A stretch of DNA of 6,741 bases, taken from Gammaproteobacteria bacterium (lineage in GTDB: Bacteria > Pseudomonadota > Gammaproteobacteria > Steroidobacterales > Steroidobacteraceae). Each line of letters opens with the position of its first letter. Positions within the stretch are counted from its first letter, which is position 1. The stretch spans positions 15,324 through 22,064 of the forward strand of contig PMMB01000098.1 in assembly GCA_003165495.1 (NCBI GenBank), in the 5' to 3' direction. Positions 1 to 6,741 of the stretch are shown here, piece by piece. Below the pieces are notes generated by a model. The model did not search any database, was not told the origin of the DNA, and worked only from the letters and a program-made list of their open reading frames with translations. A program made the position numbers and the translations under genes.

Positions 1-350
1 GCATTGCGGCCGCCGCTGCGCGCGATGGCGCGCGCGGCGTCGGACGCTTCGAGCAACGCCGGCAGCAGCACTTCGTCGGTGTAGGCGAAGCCGGTCTTCT
101 CGCCGCTGATGGCGCGCACGCCGACGCCCTGCTCGATGCTATGCGATCCCTCTTTGACGATACCGTCCTCGAGCGACCAGGACTCCTCGCGCGACAATTG
201 AAAATACAGATCGGCGTAATCCACGCCCCGGCTCATGACGGCATCGAGCACCGTCGACAATCGGCGCTCGTCGAGACCCGACGGCGTCAGAATCATTTTT
301 TCGGCCACATCGAACATGGGTTCACTCATTGCAGCACTGCGCGCATTCAT
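1..350 (-). CDS. tldD: TldD metalloprotease, N-terminal part (runs off the window)
   Basis: TldD forms a heterodimeric zinc metalloprotease with TldE/PmbA. In enterobacteria it is known for microcin B17 maturation and CcdA degradation. Only the first 116 residues are here. The segment reading YADLYFQLSREESWSLEDG, followed by VKEGSHSIEQGVGVRAISG and EKTGFAYTDE (residues about 46-93), closely matches the E. coli TldD N-terminal domain. The HExxxH metal site lies further downstream, outside the window, so activity cannot be judged. The start at 350 was chosen because its ATG overlaps the stop of the amidase gene (ATGA) and a GGTG at 359-356 lies 5 bases upstream. In-frame ATGs at 329 and 317 would give N-termini nearer the E. 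coli length, so the true start may be 7 or 11 codons later. The gene is the last visible member of the operon. The identity is secure; the start is not. Confidence 0.93.
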   Translation of the reverse strand, partial: MNARSAAMSEPMFDVAEKMILTPSGLDERRLSTVLDAVMSRGVDYADLYFQLSREESWSLEDGIVKEGSHSIEQGVGVRAISGEKTGFAYTDEVLLPALLEASDAARAIARSGGRN

Positions 351-1186
351 GTCAGCACCGCCGCGACGTTGGGCAGCCGCAGTTGCCGGTTGTCCAGTGC
401 GGGAAAACGCATCCGCGTCTCCGCTTCCTTGGCAAGATCAATCTCTGCGGTTATCACTCCGGTACCCCTTGCCAGGCGTGACAACACCTGACCCCAATAA
501 TCAACGATGAGCGAATCGCCGTAAGTCTCGCGACCGCTGGTATGCGTGCCGGTCTGCGCCGGCGCCACCACATAGCATAGATTTTCGATGGCCCGCGCCC
601 GCAGCAAGGTCTCCCAATGGGCGCGCCCCGTCGGCACGGTAAACGCCGCAGGCATCGCCAGCCACTCGGCGCCCTGCGATACGAGCTCACGGTAGAGTTC
701 GGGAAACCGCATGTCGTAGCACACCGAGAGCCCGAGCTTCCCCACGGGTGTGTCCGCGATGACCGGTTCGCGCCCAGGAGTGACATGCGTCGATTCGCGG
801 TACTGCTCGTCGCGGCCGGGAATGGCGACATCGAACAAATGAATCTTGTCATAGCGCGCCACCCGCTTGCCGGCGGCGTCGATCAGCAGCGACGAGTTGG
901 CAACGCGAATATCGCTGTCGCCGCGAATGACGATGGTGCCGCCCAAGATCCACATCTTGAGTTTTCGCGCAGTGTCGCTCAGGAATGACTGCACGGCGCC
1001 CTTGCCGTCCGATTCGGCGACTTGCAGCTTGTCGGCGTCGCGCAGGCCGATGAACGAAAAATTCTCCGGCAGGCAGGCAATGTCGCACCCTAAGTCCTTG
1101 GCTTCACGCAACAAGTCGCCCGCAGCAGCCAAATTATCTGCAACGATGTGACTGGAGGTCATTTGGATGGCGGCAACTTTGCCCAT
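347..1186 (-). CDS. Nit1-type carbon-nitrogen hydrolase, probable deaminated glutathione amidase
   Basis: This is a complete 279-residue nitrilase-superfamily amidase, a typical length. The catalytic residues are visible: Glu41 (in LPENF), Lys114 (in YDKIHLFD), Cys156 (in SVCYDMRFPELYR), and the supporting Glu131. The stretches PAAFTVPTGRAHWETLLRAR (residues 179-198) and the following AIENLCYVVAPAQTG resemble animal NIT1 and E. coli YbeM more than NIT2 (omega-amidase) or the N-carbamoylputrescine amidases. NIT1-type enzymes hydrolyse deaminated glutathione, a transaminase side product, to 2-oxoglutarate and cysteinylglycine, so the inferred role is cytosolic metabolite repair. There is no signal peptide. 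The ATG directly follows the TAA of yhdP, and the stop overlaps a tldD ATG, so translation is probably coupled at both ends. The fold and mechanism are near certain. The substrate rests on resemblance, and another small amide remains possible. Confidence 0.93.
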   Translation of the reverse strand: MGKVAAIQMTSSHIVADNLAAAGDLLREAKDLGCDIACLPENFSFIGLRDADKLQVAESDGKGAVQSFLSDTARKLKMWILGGTIVIRGDSDIRVANSSLLIDAAGKRVARYDKIHLFDVAIPGRDEQYRESTHVTPGREPVIADTPVGKLGLSVCYDMRFPELYRELVSQGAEWLAMPAAFTVPTGRAHWETLLRARAIENLCYVVAPAQTGTHTSGRETYGDSLIVDYWGQVLSRLARGTGVITAEIDLAKEAETRMRFPALDNRQLRLPNVAAVLT

Positions 1187-4100
1187 TTATTTCGGCGCCT
1201 CGGCAGTCGCGGCGGCCGCGCCTGCACTCGTGATTCGTTCGACAATCGGATTGTCCCAACTGCCCGTAATTCGATAATACCCTCGTGCCAGACCTTTCAG
1301 CGGTTGTTTGAACACTTGAGTGAAAAGAAGCACTGCCGCTCCGACAACCGGGCCGCCCACGAAACCCGCCAGCGGCAACGGAGAACTGCCCAAGCTGCCC
1401 GTTACCACTGCAGTTTGGTCGTAATCCTTGTTTTTCAAGCCGACCCGCCCAATTAGGCCGATTTCCGCCGCCGGACCCTTGACCAAGACGTTGTCGGTGT
1501 AGGCGTTGTCGTCGCGCAGGTCGAAGTCGCCGCGAACCGTATCGAACGCGAGGCCCTTGTCCGTGAGATCACTGAAATCCAATGCCAAGCGCCGCGGTAG
1601 AGCGGCAACACTGGCCAGGCCAAGTACCCGGCCGGCACCGGGTTTGAGCCCGAGAATTTGGCCCTTGTCCAGCGACAACTGCACATGACCTGTCGCTTCA
1701 GTGAAGGCATCGGGCCTCGGCGCGCCGGCCCAATTCAGGTCGAAATCCATGCGACCCGCCTTGGCCTGAATGACCTCGGCATAGCCCAATTGCTTCAGAG
1801 TGTTCTGCACATCGCTGCTGGTCAACGTGCCCACCATGCGGCCCAATCCCGCGTCCTTGCCGCGCCACTCACCTTGCGCGCTGATATTGAAGCTCGGACT
1901 GGTCGCGGTGAGGTGCTCCAGGCTAACGCCGTCATCCACCTTCAACAGCGTCGCTTGCACATCGCCGAATTGTCGTTCGCCCCAGGTCAGTTCCGCGGCG
2001 TGAAAATTGATCGCCGGGATACTGCGCGGATCGCCATGATCATTGCCGGCCGCGTCGGCGCCGGCCTGTCGCTCGGGGTCAGGCGCCATGTCAAAATGCA
2101 GACGCTCAAATTGCAGGTTCCAAGGCTCGGGCGAATCGCTGGCACTCGGCAATGTAATCGTTCCAGCAACATTGGGTCCCCCGACCGCAATGCGAAAGCT
2201 GCCATCCGCCACCGCCAAATCCAACGACACGCCGCGGAACGCCAAGCCCAGATAGTCGAGTTCGGCAACGTTCAGTCTGGCCGTGCGTAAGTAATCCGAC
2301 AGTGGCTTGGCGTTCTTATCGGGGGGGTTCAGCTGCAGCCAACCCGCCAAATCCAGGCGCGCGACCGATCCGCCCACGTTGAATATTTGCGCATCGCTCG
2401 AGCTCGACTCGCCCGCGCCGAACGTCAACGCCAAATGCGCGAGTCGCATGCGGTTGGTATCGGATTCGAGCGCGTAGGAGCCGCTCACTACGGCTCCCAG
2501 CGCGAGCCTCCCCTGAGGGCGGCCGCTCGCCGGCCATTCGATTTCGAACCAGGACGGCATCGGGGTATCCGCTGCTTTGTCCAAGGGTGCCGGAAGCTTC
2601 ATTTCGAGACCGACGAGACTGCTGCTCACACGCAAGCTTCGTTCGCGATTGGGCTCGGGCGCCATTTTCAGCGCGGCCCGCCAGTCCGTCTGCCCGCCAA
2701 TCGATATGCTGGCCGGCAACGCCAGCGCTGCGCGCAAGGCATCGCCGCTGAATGTGCCGCGAAATTCTAGTCGAGTTCGGGTCAGCGGCCGGCGGCGCGG
2801 CGCCCGGGTCTGCATCTGAAACGTCCCTCCCAAAACGCGGCCGCGAACATCGGCGTGGGCCACTTGCGCGCCGTCGATATCGAAGTCGCCGTTCATATCG
2901 GACGCCATCACGGTCGATCCGGGTCGATTGAGCGTCACGCCATCCAATCGTCCATGTACCAACACGCGTCGATGCACGAAATCCTTGAACGGCAGAAATA
3001 AATCAACCTTGGACTGCATCGGGCCCTTGGCCTCGACGCCGGAAAACGCATACTCCGCCGAGGCATCGAGCGGCGTAGCGCGCAAAAATGCGAGCGCGTT
3101 CGCGGCGTCGCCGCTCGCACTGATATGAATTTCCAGCTCACCGGTACTAAAGTCTGGGAAACGCGCGTCGGCCGAACCGACTGGGATGCCGCCGACCCGC
3201 CCGGAGAGAAAGTGCGCACTCATTCCTTCGTTGCGAAATTCCGCGTGCGCGGCAAGATTTTCCACGCGCGGCCAACCTTCGCCGTAGTCCAGTGTCATTC
3301 CGTCGAGGGCACAGCGCGCCAAAAACAAACCGCTCCCGTCGCGGAATGGGAAATGCCGTATCGGTCCCCGCAATACGACATCCGCGCGCGACAAGCGGCC
3401 CGCCACGAACGCTCGGTCCAACCAGGCAAGCGCCGGCGGCGCCATGATCGCGCGCGGAAAATAATTATGAACGTTCGCTGCATTCCCGTTTTCCACGGTA
3501 CTGACCAGCGTCAGCACCGGTGATGAACCGTCGGCGGGCTCAGCCCAAGCCGCTTTTCCGTGAACGCTGGCGTCGCGATTCTTCATCTCCCAATTGGGTG
3601 TGGCAACCAGCAATTCCTCGTTCGTGCGCTTCCAATACAGGGTTGCTTTCAGTGTTTCCAGGTCCACAGGGTGGGGAAACTGCGTGGGCCAAGTGAACAC
3701 GGCCGTGCGGGTATCGATGTTCACGTGGCCGCCGCTTTCGTCGCCGGCGATCGTGCCGGTCAGGCCGCGCAGACCGGGTGCGCGGCCCACCGGCGCAAAA
3801 CCGAAGTCGCGAAATTTCGCCTCTATCTGCAGCCGCCAAGGGTCGGTTTCCCTATTGCGGGCCCACGCAATGACCGTATCGGTCAACTCACCTGTCGGTG
3901 CAATCTCTCGCAGTCGGTCGCGCACGTCCTTGTCCGGCAGCAACCCGGCGAGCGGCAGGAGGGTATCCGCGCGAAGATAGCTCGCGCGTATGCGCAAATC
4001 CAGCAAGCCAGCATCGCCGCTGCGCCAACTCGCGTCGAACTGCGAGTCGGGGTCGCGGCGGCCGGAGCGCACCGCACGTACCCGTCTGCCCGAAAGGTTC

Positions 4101-5023
4101 CAGCGATCGCCCGCGTGGATGACGCGCAGTGCACCGCTGATCTGTTCGAACTTTGCGCTTGGACCGTCGCCGAGCTGCGTGACCACGCCTTGCGCGCCGA
4201 AATCAAGATCGGCTCCCGCGAGCATCGCACCCGTCCCGCGCGCCGCCAACTCGAACGTGCCGCTGCCCGCGTCGAGCCGGCTCAAATATTCCGGCAGCAG
4301 CAATCGCCATCCCTGGAAGGAAATATCGCTCGCCCGAACCAATGCGTTCCAATTCAACGTTTGCAAATCGCTGCGGCCGCGCGCGATAGCGCTGATATTC
4401 AGTGCTCCGCCGAGAACCGGGGGTAAATGTGCATTGAAAACCAGCGAAATAACTTCATCGTCGCGCCGCACGTCAAGATTGACGCCTCGCAAATCCAGCT
4501 GCGGCAACGCAGAATTCCAATATTTCATCGTGACCACGGCGTTGCGAATCGCTAATTTGCCGGCGGGTAGATCATCCAGCGTGAGCGTCTCGAGCGAAGA
4601 GTCGTCGCCGCCCAATTTGATCTCGGATGCCAGGGCAAAGCTCGTGGGACCCAAGCGCGCAATCGCGATGTTCGGTGAATCGAGTTCGATCCTCCCGGCA
4701 AGCAACTTGCCGCTGCTGATCAGCTGCCAGATGTCGGCGGCGACTCGGGCGCCGCCGGCGCGCGCCAGCACCCGACGATCATCCTTGGAACGCAACTCCA
4801 AGAAGTCGAAGTGCAATTCCGGTCCATACCAGCGAAACGACGGTGAAACGCCGGCGAACCGGATGTGGTATCCGGTCTGCGCGTGTACCCATTCCTTTAT
4901 CTCGGCTTGGTATGCGGGCGCGCGGTCGAGCGCTATCTTGAGCGCCAACATCAGCAGCAGCACCAGACCCAGCAGTCCCGCGAAACAATACAGCAGGATT
5001 TTTCCGACCTTACGCACGCTCAT
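1187..5023 (-). CDS. yhdP: YhdP, AsmA-like envelope phospholipid transport protein
   Basis: This is a complete 1278-residue protein; E. coli YhdP is about 1266. YhdP acts with TamB and YdbH as large inner-membrane-anchored proteins thought to bridge the periplasm and carry phospholipids to the outer membrane. The short N-terminus carries Arg4, Lys5 and Lys8, followed by one hydrophobic helix (residues about 9-31), which fits an anchor with the bulk in the periplasm. The rest has the alternating polar/apolar beta-strand pattern of AsmA-like bridge proteins, with a DUF3971-like middle (about 340-700) and an AsmA-like C-terminal part (about 860-1250). The end matches the family: a Gly/Ala-rich apolar segment (about 1216-1236), then YYRITGSWDNPIVERI. 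An Ala-rich tail closes the protein. The ATG immediately follows the rng TGA (TGAATG) with no clear Shine-Dalgarno, suggesting re-initiation after rng. The reading frame is intact throughout, including across a run of seven C. The family is secure; transport direction and lipid are known only from E. coli. Confidence 0.95.
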   Translation of the reverse strand: MSVRKVGKILLYCFAGLLGLVLLLMLALKIALDRAPAYQAEIKEWVHAQTGYHIRFAGVSPSFRWYGPELHFDFLELRSKDDRRVLARAGGARVAADIWQLISSGKLLAGRIELDSPNIAIARLGPTSFALASEIKLGGDDSSLETLTLDDLPAGKLAIRNAVVTMKYWNSALPQLDLRGVNLDVRRDDEVISLVFNAHLPPVLGGALNISAIARGRSDLQTLNWNALVRASDISFQGWRLLLPEYLSRLDAGSGTFELAARGTGAMLAGADLDFGAQGVVTQLGDGPSAKFEQISGALRVIHAGDRWNLSGRRVRAVRSGRRDPDSQFDASWRSGDAGLLDLRIRASYLRADTLLPLAGLLPDKDVRDRLREIAPTGELTDTVIAWARNRETDPWRLQIEAKFRDFGFAPVGRAPGLRGLTGTIAGDESGGHVNIDTRTAVFTWPTQFPHPVDLETLKATLYWKRTNEELLVATPNWEMKNRDASVHGKAAWAEPADGSSPVLTLVSTVENGNAANVHNYFPRAIMAPPALAWLDRAFVAGRLSRADVVLRGPIRHFPFRDGSGLFLARCALDGMTLDYGEGWPRVENLAAHAEFRNEGMSAHFLSGRVGGIPVGSADARFPDFSTGELEIHISASGDAANALAFLRATPLDASAEYAFSGVEAKGPMQSKVDLFLPFKDFVHRRVLVHGRLDGVTLNRPGSTVMASDMNGDFDIDGAQVAHADVRGRVLGGTFQMQTRAPRRRPLTRTRLEFRGTFSGDALRAALALPASISIGGQTDWRAALKMAPEPNRERSLRVSSSLVGLEMKLPAPLDKAADTPMPSWFEIEWPASGRPQGRLALGAVVSGSYALESDTNRMRLAHLALTFGAGESSSSDAQIFNVGGSVARLDLAGWLQLNPPDKNAKPLSDYLRTARLNVAELDYLGLAFRGVSLDLAVADGSFRIAVGGPNVAGTITLPSASDSPEPWNLQFERLHFDMAPDPERQAGADAAGNDHGDPRSIPAINFHAAELTWGERQFGDVQATLLKVDDGVSLEHLTATSPSFNISAQGEWRGKDAGLGRMVGTLTSSDVQNTLKQLGYAEVIQAKAGRMDFDLNWAGAPRPDAFTEATGHVQLSLDKGQILGLKPGAGRVLGLASVAALPRRLALDFSDLTDKGLAFDTVRGDFDLRDDNAYTDNVLVKGPAAEIGLIGRVGLKNKDYDQTAVVTGSLGSSPLPLAGFVGGPVVGAAVLLFTQVFKQPLKGLARGYYRITGSWDNPIVERITSAGAAAATAEAPK
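1198..1201 (-). promoter_or_regulatory. Possible Shine-Dalgarno (GAGG) for the Nit1-type amidase gene
   Basis: Read on the minus strand, a GAGG lies inside the last codons of yhdP, 11 bases before the amidase ATG at 1186. The spacing is somewhat long and the match is only four bases. It is weak support for the chosen start, which also rests on the TAAATG junction and on the protein beginning MGKVAAIQMTS, as nitrilase-fold proteins usually do. Confidence 0.35.
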
Positions 5024-6493
5024 TCACATCAGGACGACGTCGTACTGGTCGACGGTATAAAGGGCTTCGGTTTGCAGACGTATCGGCTTGCCCGTGATCA
5101 GTTCCAATTCGCCCAGCGCGGAGGACTCCTCATCAAGCAGACGTTCGATCACATCCTGATGGGCCAATACCATCAATTGCTGACACTCGAACTGCCGCGA
5201 TTGACGCACAATCTCACGAAACACCTCGTAACACACCGTTTCCGCCGTTTTGACAAAACCCCGCCCCTCACAAGTTGGACAAGGCTGGCACAACAGATGT
5301 TCCAAGCTTTCACGCGTGCGTTTGCGCGTCATTTCGACCAATCCTAACGGCGACACGGACGAGATGCTGGTCTTCACGTGATCGCCGGCGAAAGCCTTTT
5401 CCAAGGCTTGGATGACCTGTCGGCGATGCTCTGGCTCTTCCATATCGATGAAATCGATGATGATGATGCCGCCCAGATTGCGCAGGCGCAGTTGCCTCGC
5501 AATGGTCACCGCCGCCTCGAGATTGGTGCGGAAAATGGTTTCCTCCAGATTCCGATGACCGACGAACGCGCCGGTGTTGACGTCGACGGTCGTCATCGCC
5601 TCGGTCTGATCGATGATCAGGTAGCCGCCGGATTTCAGCAACACTTTGCGATCCAAGGCTTTCTGGATTTCCTCTTCGACGTGGTGCAATTCGAATACCG
5701 GTCGCGCGTCGCCGTACAGTTCGATGCGCGGCAGCACGTCCGGCATGAAGGTGCCGGCGAACTCGCGCATCTCGCGGTGCGCGCTCGCCTGATCGATCAG
5801 CACCTTATCGACATCCGGCCGCAGCAAATCACGCAGGATGCGCAAATGCAGCGGCAAATCGGCGTGCACCAAGTTGCCGGGCTGGGTACGCAGTCCCTTC
5901 TCACGCACGAATTCCCACAGCTTGCGCAAATACATCATGTCGGTCCCCAAGGCCTCCGGCGGCGCATCTTCCGCGGCCGTGCGCACGATGAATCCCGCAT
6001 TCTCCGAAAGGCCGATGCCGGCTTGCACCGCGGCGCGCAAGCGCTCGCGCTCGCGCTCATTCTCGATCCGCGCCGAGACGCCGACGCCATGGCCTTTCGG
6101 CATGTACACCAGGTACCGTGACGGGAGCGTGATATAGGTGGTCAGCCGGGCGCCCTTGGTCCCCAACGGATCCTTCACGACTTGGACCAAGATCTCGTTG
6201 CCTTCGGCAACCAGCGAGCGGATGTTTTCCGTGCGTGGCTGCTCGATGCCGGTGTCCGCATGACGCGGATCGAATATGTCCGAAGCGTGCAGGAACGCCG
6301 TGCGTTCCATGCCGATTTCGATGAATGCCGCCTGCATGCCGGGAAGGACCCGCGACACGCGTCCTTTGTAGATGTTGCTGATCAGGCCGCGCCGGCTGGC
6401 GCGCTCGAGAAACACCTCCTGCAGCACTCCGTTCTCGACGAGCGCGGCGCGCGCTTCATGAATGCTCGCATTGACCAGAATTTCAGTGCTCAT
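5024..6493 (-). CDS. rng: Ribonuclease G
   Basis: This is a complete endoribonuclease of 489 residues, the same length as E. coli RNase G and lacking the long C-terminal degradosome scaffold of RNase E. It cuts single-stranded AU-rich RNA, matures the 5' end of 16S rRNA and starts decay of some mRNAs in the cytoplasm. The order is an S1 RNA-binding domain (about 37-128, with NIYKGRVSRVLPGMQAAF), a 5'-monophosphate sensor (Arg171-Thr172 in GFIVRTA), and a DNase I-like catalytic domain. The magnesium ligands are Asp304 (MTTVDVNTGAF) and Asp347 (IIIIDFIDM). The zinc-link cysteines are Cys405 and Cys408 (CPTCEGRG). The protein ends in VVLM, as E. coli RNase G ends in VVMM. The ATG overlaps the stop of maf (ATGA) and only a poor Shine-Dalgarno precedes it, so coupling to maf is likely. 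No key residue is missing. Confidence 0.98.
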   Translation of the reverse strand: MSTEILVNASIHEARAALVENGVLQEVFLERASRRGLISNIYKGRVSRVLPGMQAAFIEIGMERTAFLHASDIFDPRHADTGIEQPRTENIRSLVAEGNEILVQVVKDPLGTKGARLTTYITLPSRYLVYMPKGHGVGVSARIENERERERLRAAVQAGIGLSENAGFIVRTAAEDAPPEALGTDMMYLRKLWEFVREKGLRTQPGNLVHADLPLHLRILRDLLRPDVDKVLIDQASAHREMREFAGTFMPDVLPRIELYGDARPVFELHHVEEEIQKALDRKVLLKSGGYLIIDQTEAMTTVDVNTGAFVGHRNLEETIFRTNLEAAVTIARQLRLRNLGGIIIIDFIDMEEPEHRRQVIQALEKAFAGDHVKTSISSVSPLGLVEMTRKRTRESLEHLLCQPCPTCEGRGFVKTAETVCYEVFREIVRQSRQFECQQLMVLAHQDVIERLLDEESSALGELELITGKPIRLQTEALYTVDQYDVVLM

Positions 6494-6741
6494 GGTGCCT
6501 GACCGCGGCCTTGCCAGCGCATTACGCCGGCCTTACGCAAGAGTTCGGCCGTTTCGAATAGCGGCAGCCCCATCACGCCGGAATAGCTGCCGCGCAGATC
6601 AGCTATAAAAATGGCAGCCCGGCCTTGTATGGCATAGGCGCCGGCCTTATCGCTCGGTTCGCCGGTTTCCCAGTAGGCCTGGGCTTCGTCGGCAGCGATG
6701 CTGCGAAAGGTGACTTCACTGCGGCTGATCCTGGATTGAAG
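6490..6741 (-). CDS. maf: Maf/YhdE-type nucleotide pyrophosphatase, C-terminal part (start outside the window)
   Basis: These are the last 83 residues of a Maf protein, a cytosolic house-cleaning pyrophosphatase that hydrolyses certain nucleoside triphosphates to the monophosphate. The visible part contains VTFRSI, then SDKAGAYAIQG (residues 30-40 of the fragment), then GSYSGVMGLPLFETAELLRK (51-70), which aligns along its whole length with the C-terminal part of E. coli YhdE. The DKAGAYxIQG motif points to the YhdE branch (dTTP/UTP) rather than the YceF branch, which has a different sequence there; this is an inference from family motifs. The N-terminal SxSPRR substrate loop is outside the window. 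The frame is open from the window edge, and the TGA overlaps the rng start codon by four bases. The operon promoter must lie upstream, beyond the window. Confidence 0.93.
   Translation of the reverse strand, partial: LQSRISRSEVTFRSIAADEAQAYWETGEPSDKAGAYAIQGRAAIFIADLRGSYSGVMGLPLFETAELLRKAGVMRWQGRGQAP

Noticed and set aside
20..40. Alternating GC-rich, partly palindromic tract at the left edge
   Set aside because: It encodes Ala/Arg residues of TldD. There is no U-tract or stem-loop arrangement suggesting a terminator or other site.
454..988. Overlapping open frames on both strands within the amidase gene
   Set aside because: They are shadows of the amidase reading frame, which carries intact catalytic motifs over its whole length.
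3990..5060. Long plus-strand open frame of 356 codons opposite yhdP (also 3560-4426, 1658-2290)
   Set aside because: It is antisense to a well-supported gene, has Arg/Ser/Pro-rich low-quality translation with no recognisable domain, and is expected by chance in GC-rich DNA opposite real codons.
5443..5466. Repetitive ATCGATGA/GATGATG stretch
   Set aside because: It encodes the IIIIDFIDM active-site strand of RNase G, so the repetition follows from Ile and Asp codons.
6041..6058. Three tandem copies of GCGCTC
   Set aside because: On the coding strand this is three Glu-Arg pairs (residues 146-151 of RNase G), in a region that is Glu/Arg/Ser-rich in E. coli RNase G too. It is explained by the protein.
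5378..6121. Plus-strand open frame of 247 codons opposite rng
   Set aside because: It mirrors the highly conserved RNase G codons. Its His/Gln/Arg/Asp-rich translation matches no family I recognise, and it starts without a ribosome binding site.
1..6741. Search for tRNA, CRISPR, insertion sequence, phage, toxin-antitoxin or defence genes
   Set aside because: All bases are accounted for by five conserved core genes. No direct-repeat array, inverted terminal repeats or foreign-looking composition was seen.

Overview
The window is a GC-rich (roughly 60% by eye), fully coding stretch. It carries five genes, all read from the minus strand, in the order maf (3' end only), rng, yhdP, a Nit1-type amidase gene, and tldD (5' part only). 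Every base lies in one of these genes. The four junctions are ATGA overlaps (maf/rng and amidase/tldD) or a stop codon directly followed by a start codon (TGAATG for rng/yhdP, TAAATG for yhdP/amidase). This looks like one polycistronic unit whose promoter and terminator lie outside the window.

The maf-rng-yhdP-tldD order is the conserved gammaproteobacterial cluster found downstream of mreBCD in Escherichia coli. The extra Nit-family gene between yhdP and tldD matches, from memory, the Pseudomonas-type arrangement rather than the enterobacterial one. The source is therefore most likely a GC-rich, non-enteric gammaproteobacterium. The genus cannot be named from this sequence.

Region by region on the minus strand: 6741-6490 is the C-terminal part of a Maf/YhdE nucleotide pyrophosphatase; 6493-5024 is a full-length RNase G of 489 residues with its catalytic and zinc-binding residues intact; 5023-1187 is a 1278-residue YhdP, an AsmA-like inner-membrane-anchored protein of envelope phospholipid transport; 1186-347 is a 279-residue nitrilase-fold amidase with an intact Glu-Lys-Cys centre, most like Nit1 (deaminated glutathione amidase); 350-1 is the N-terminal 116 residues of TldD.

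The genes do not form one biochemical pathway. They combine nucleotide clean-up (Maf), rRNA/mRNA processing (RNase G), envelope lipid transport (YhdP), metabolite repair (Nit1) and peptide maturation (TldD). I found no RNA gene, CRISPR array, insertion sequence, phage part, attachment site or convincing terminator, and no previously undescribed system. This is an ordinary, well-preserved core-genome locus, so the findings below are modest.
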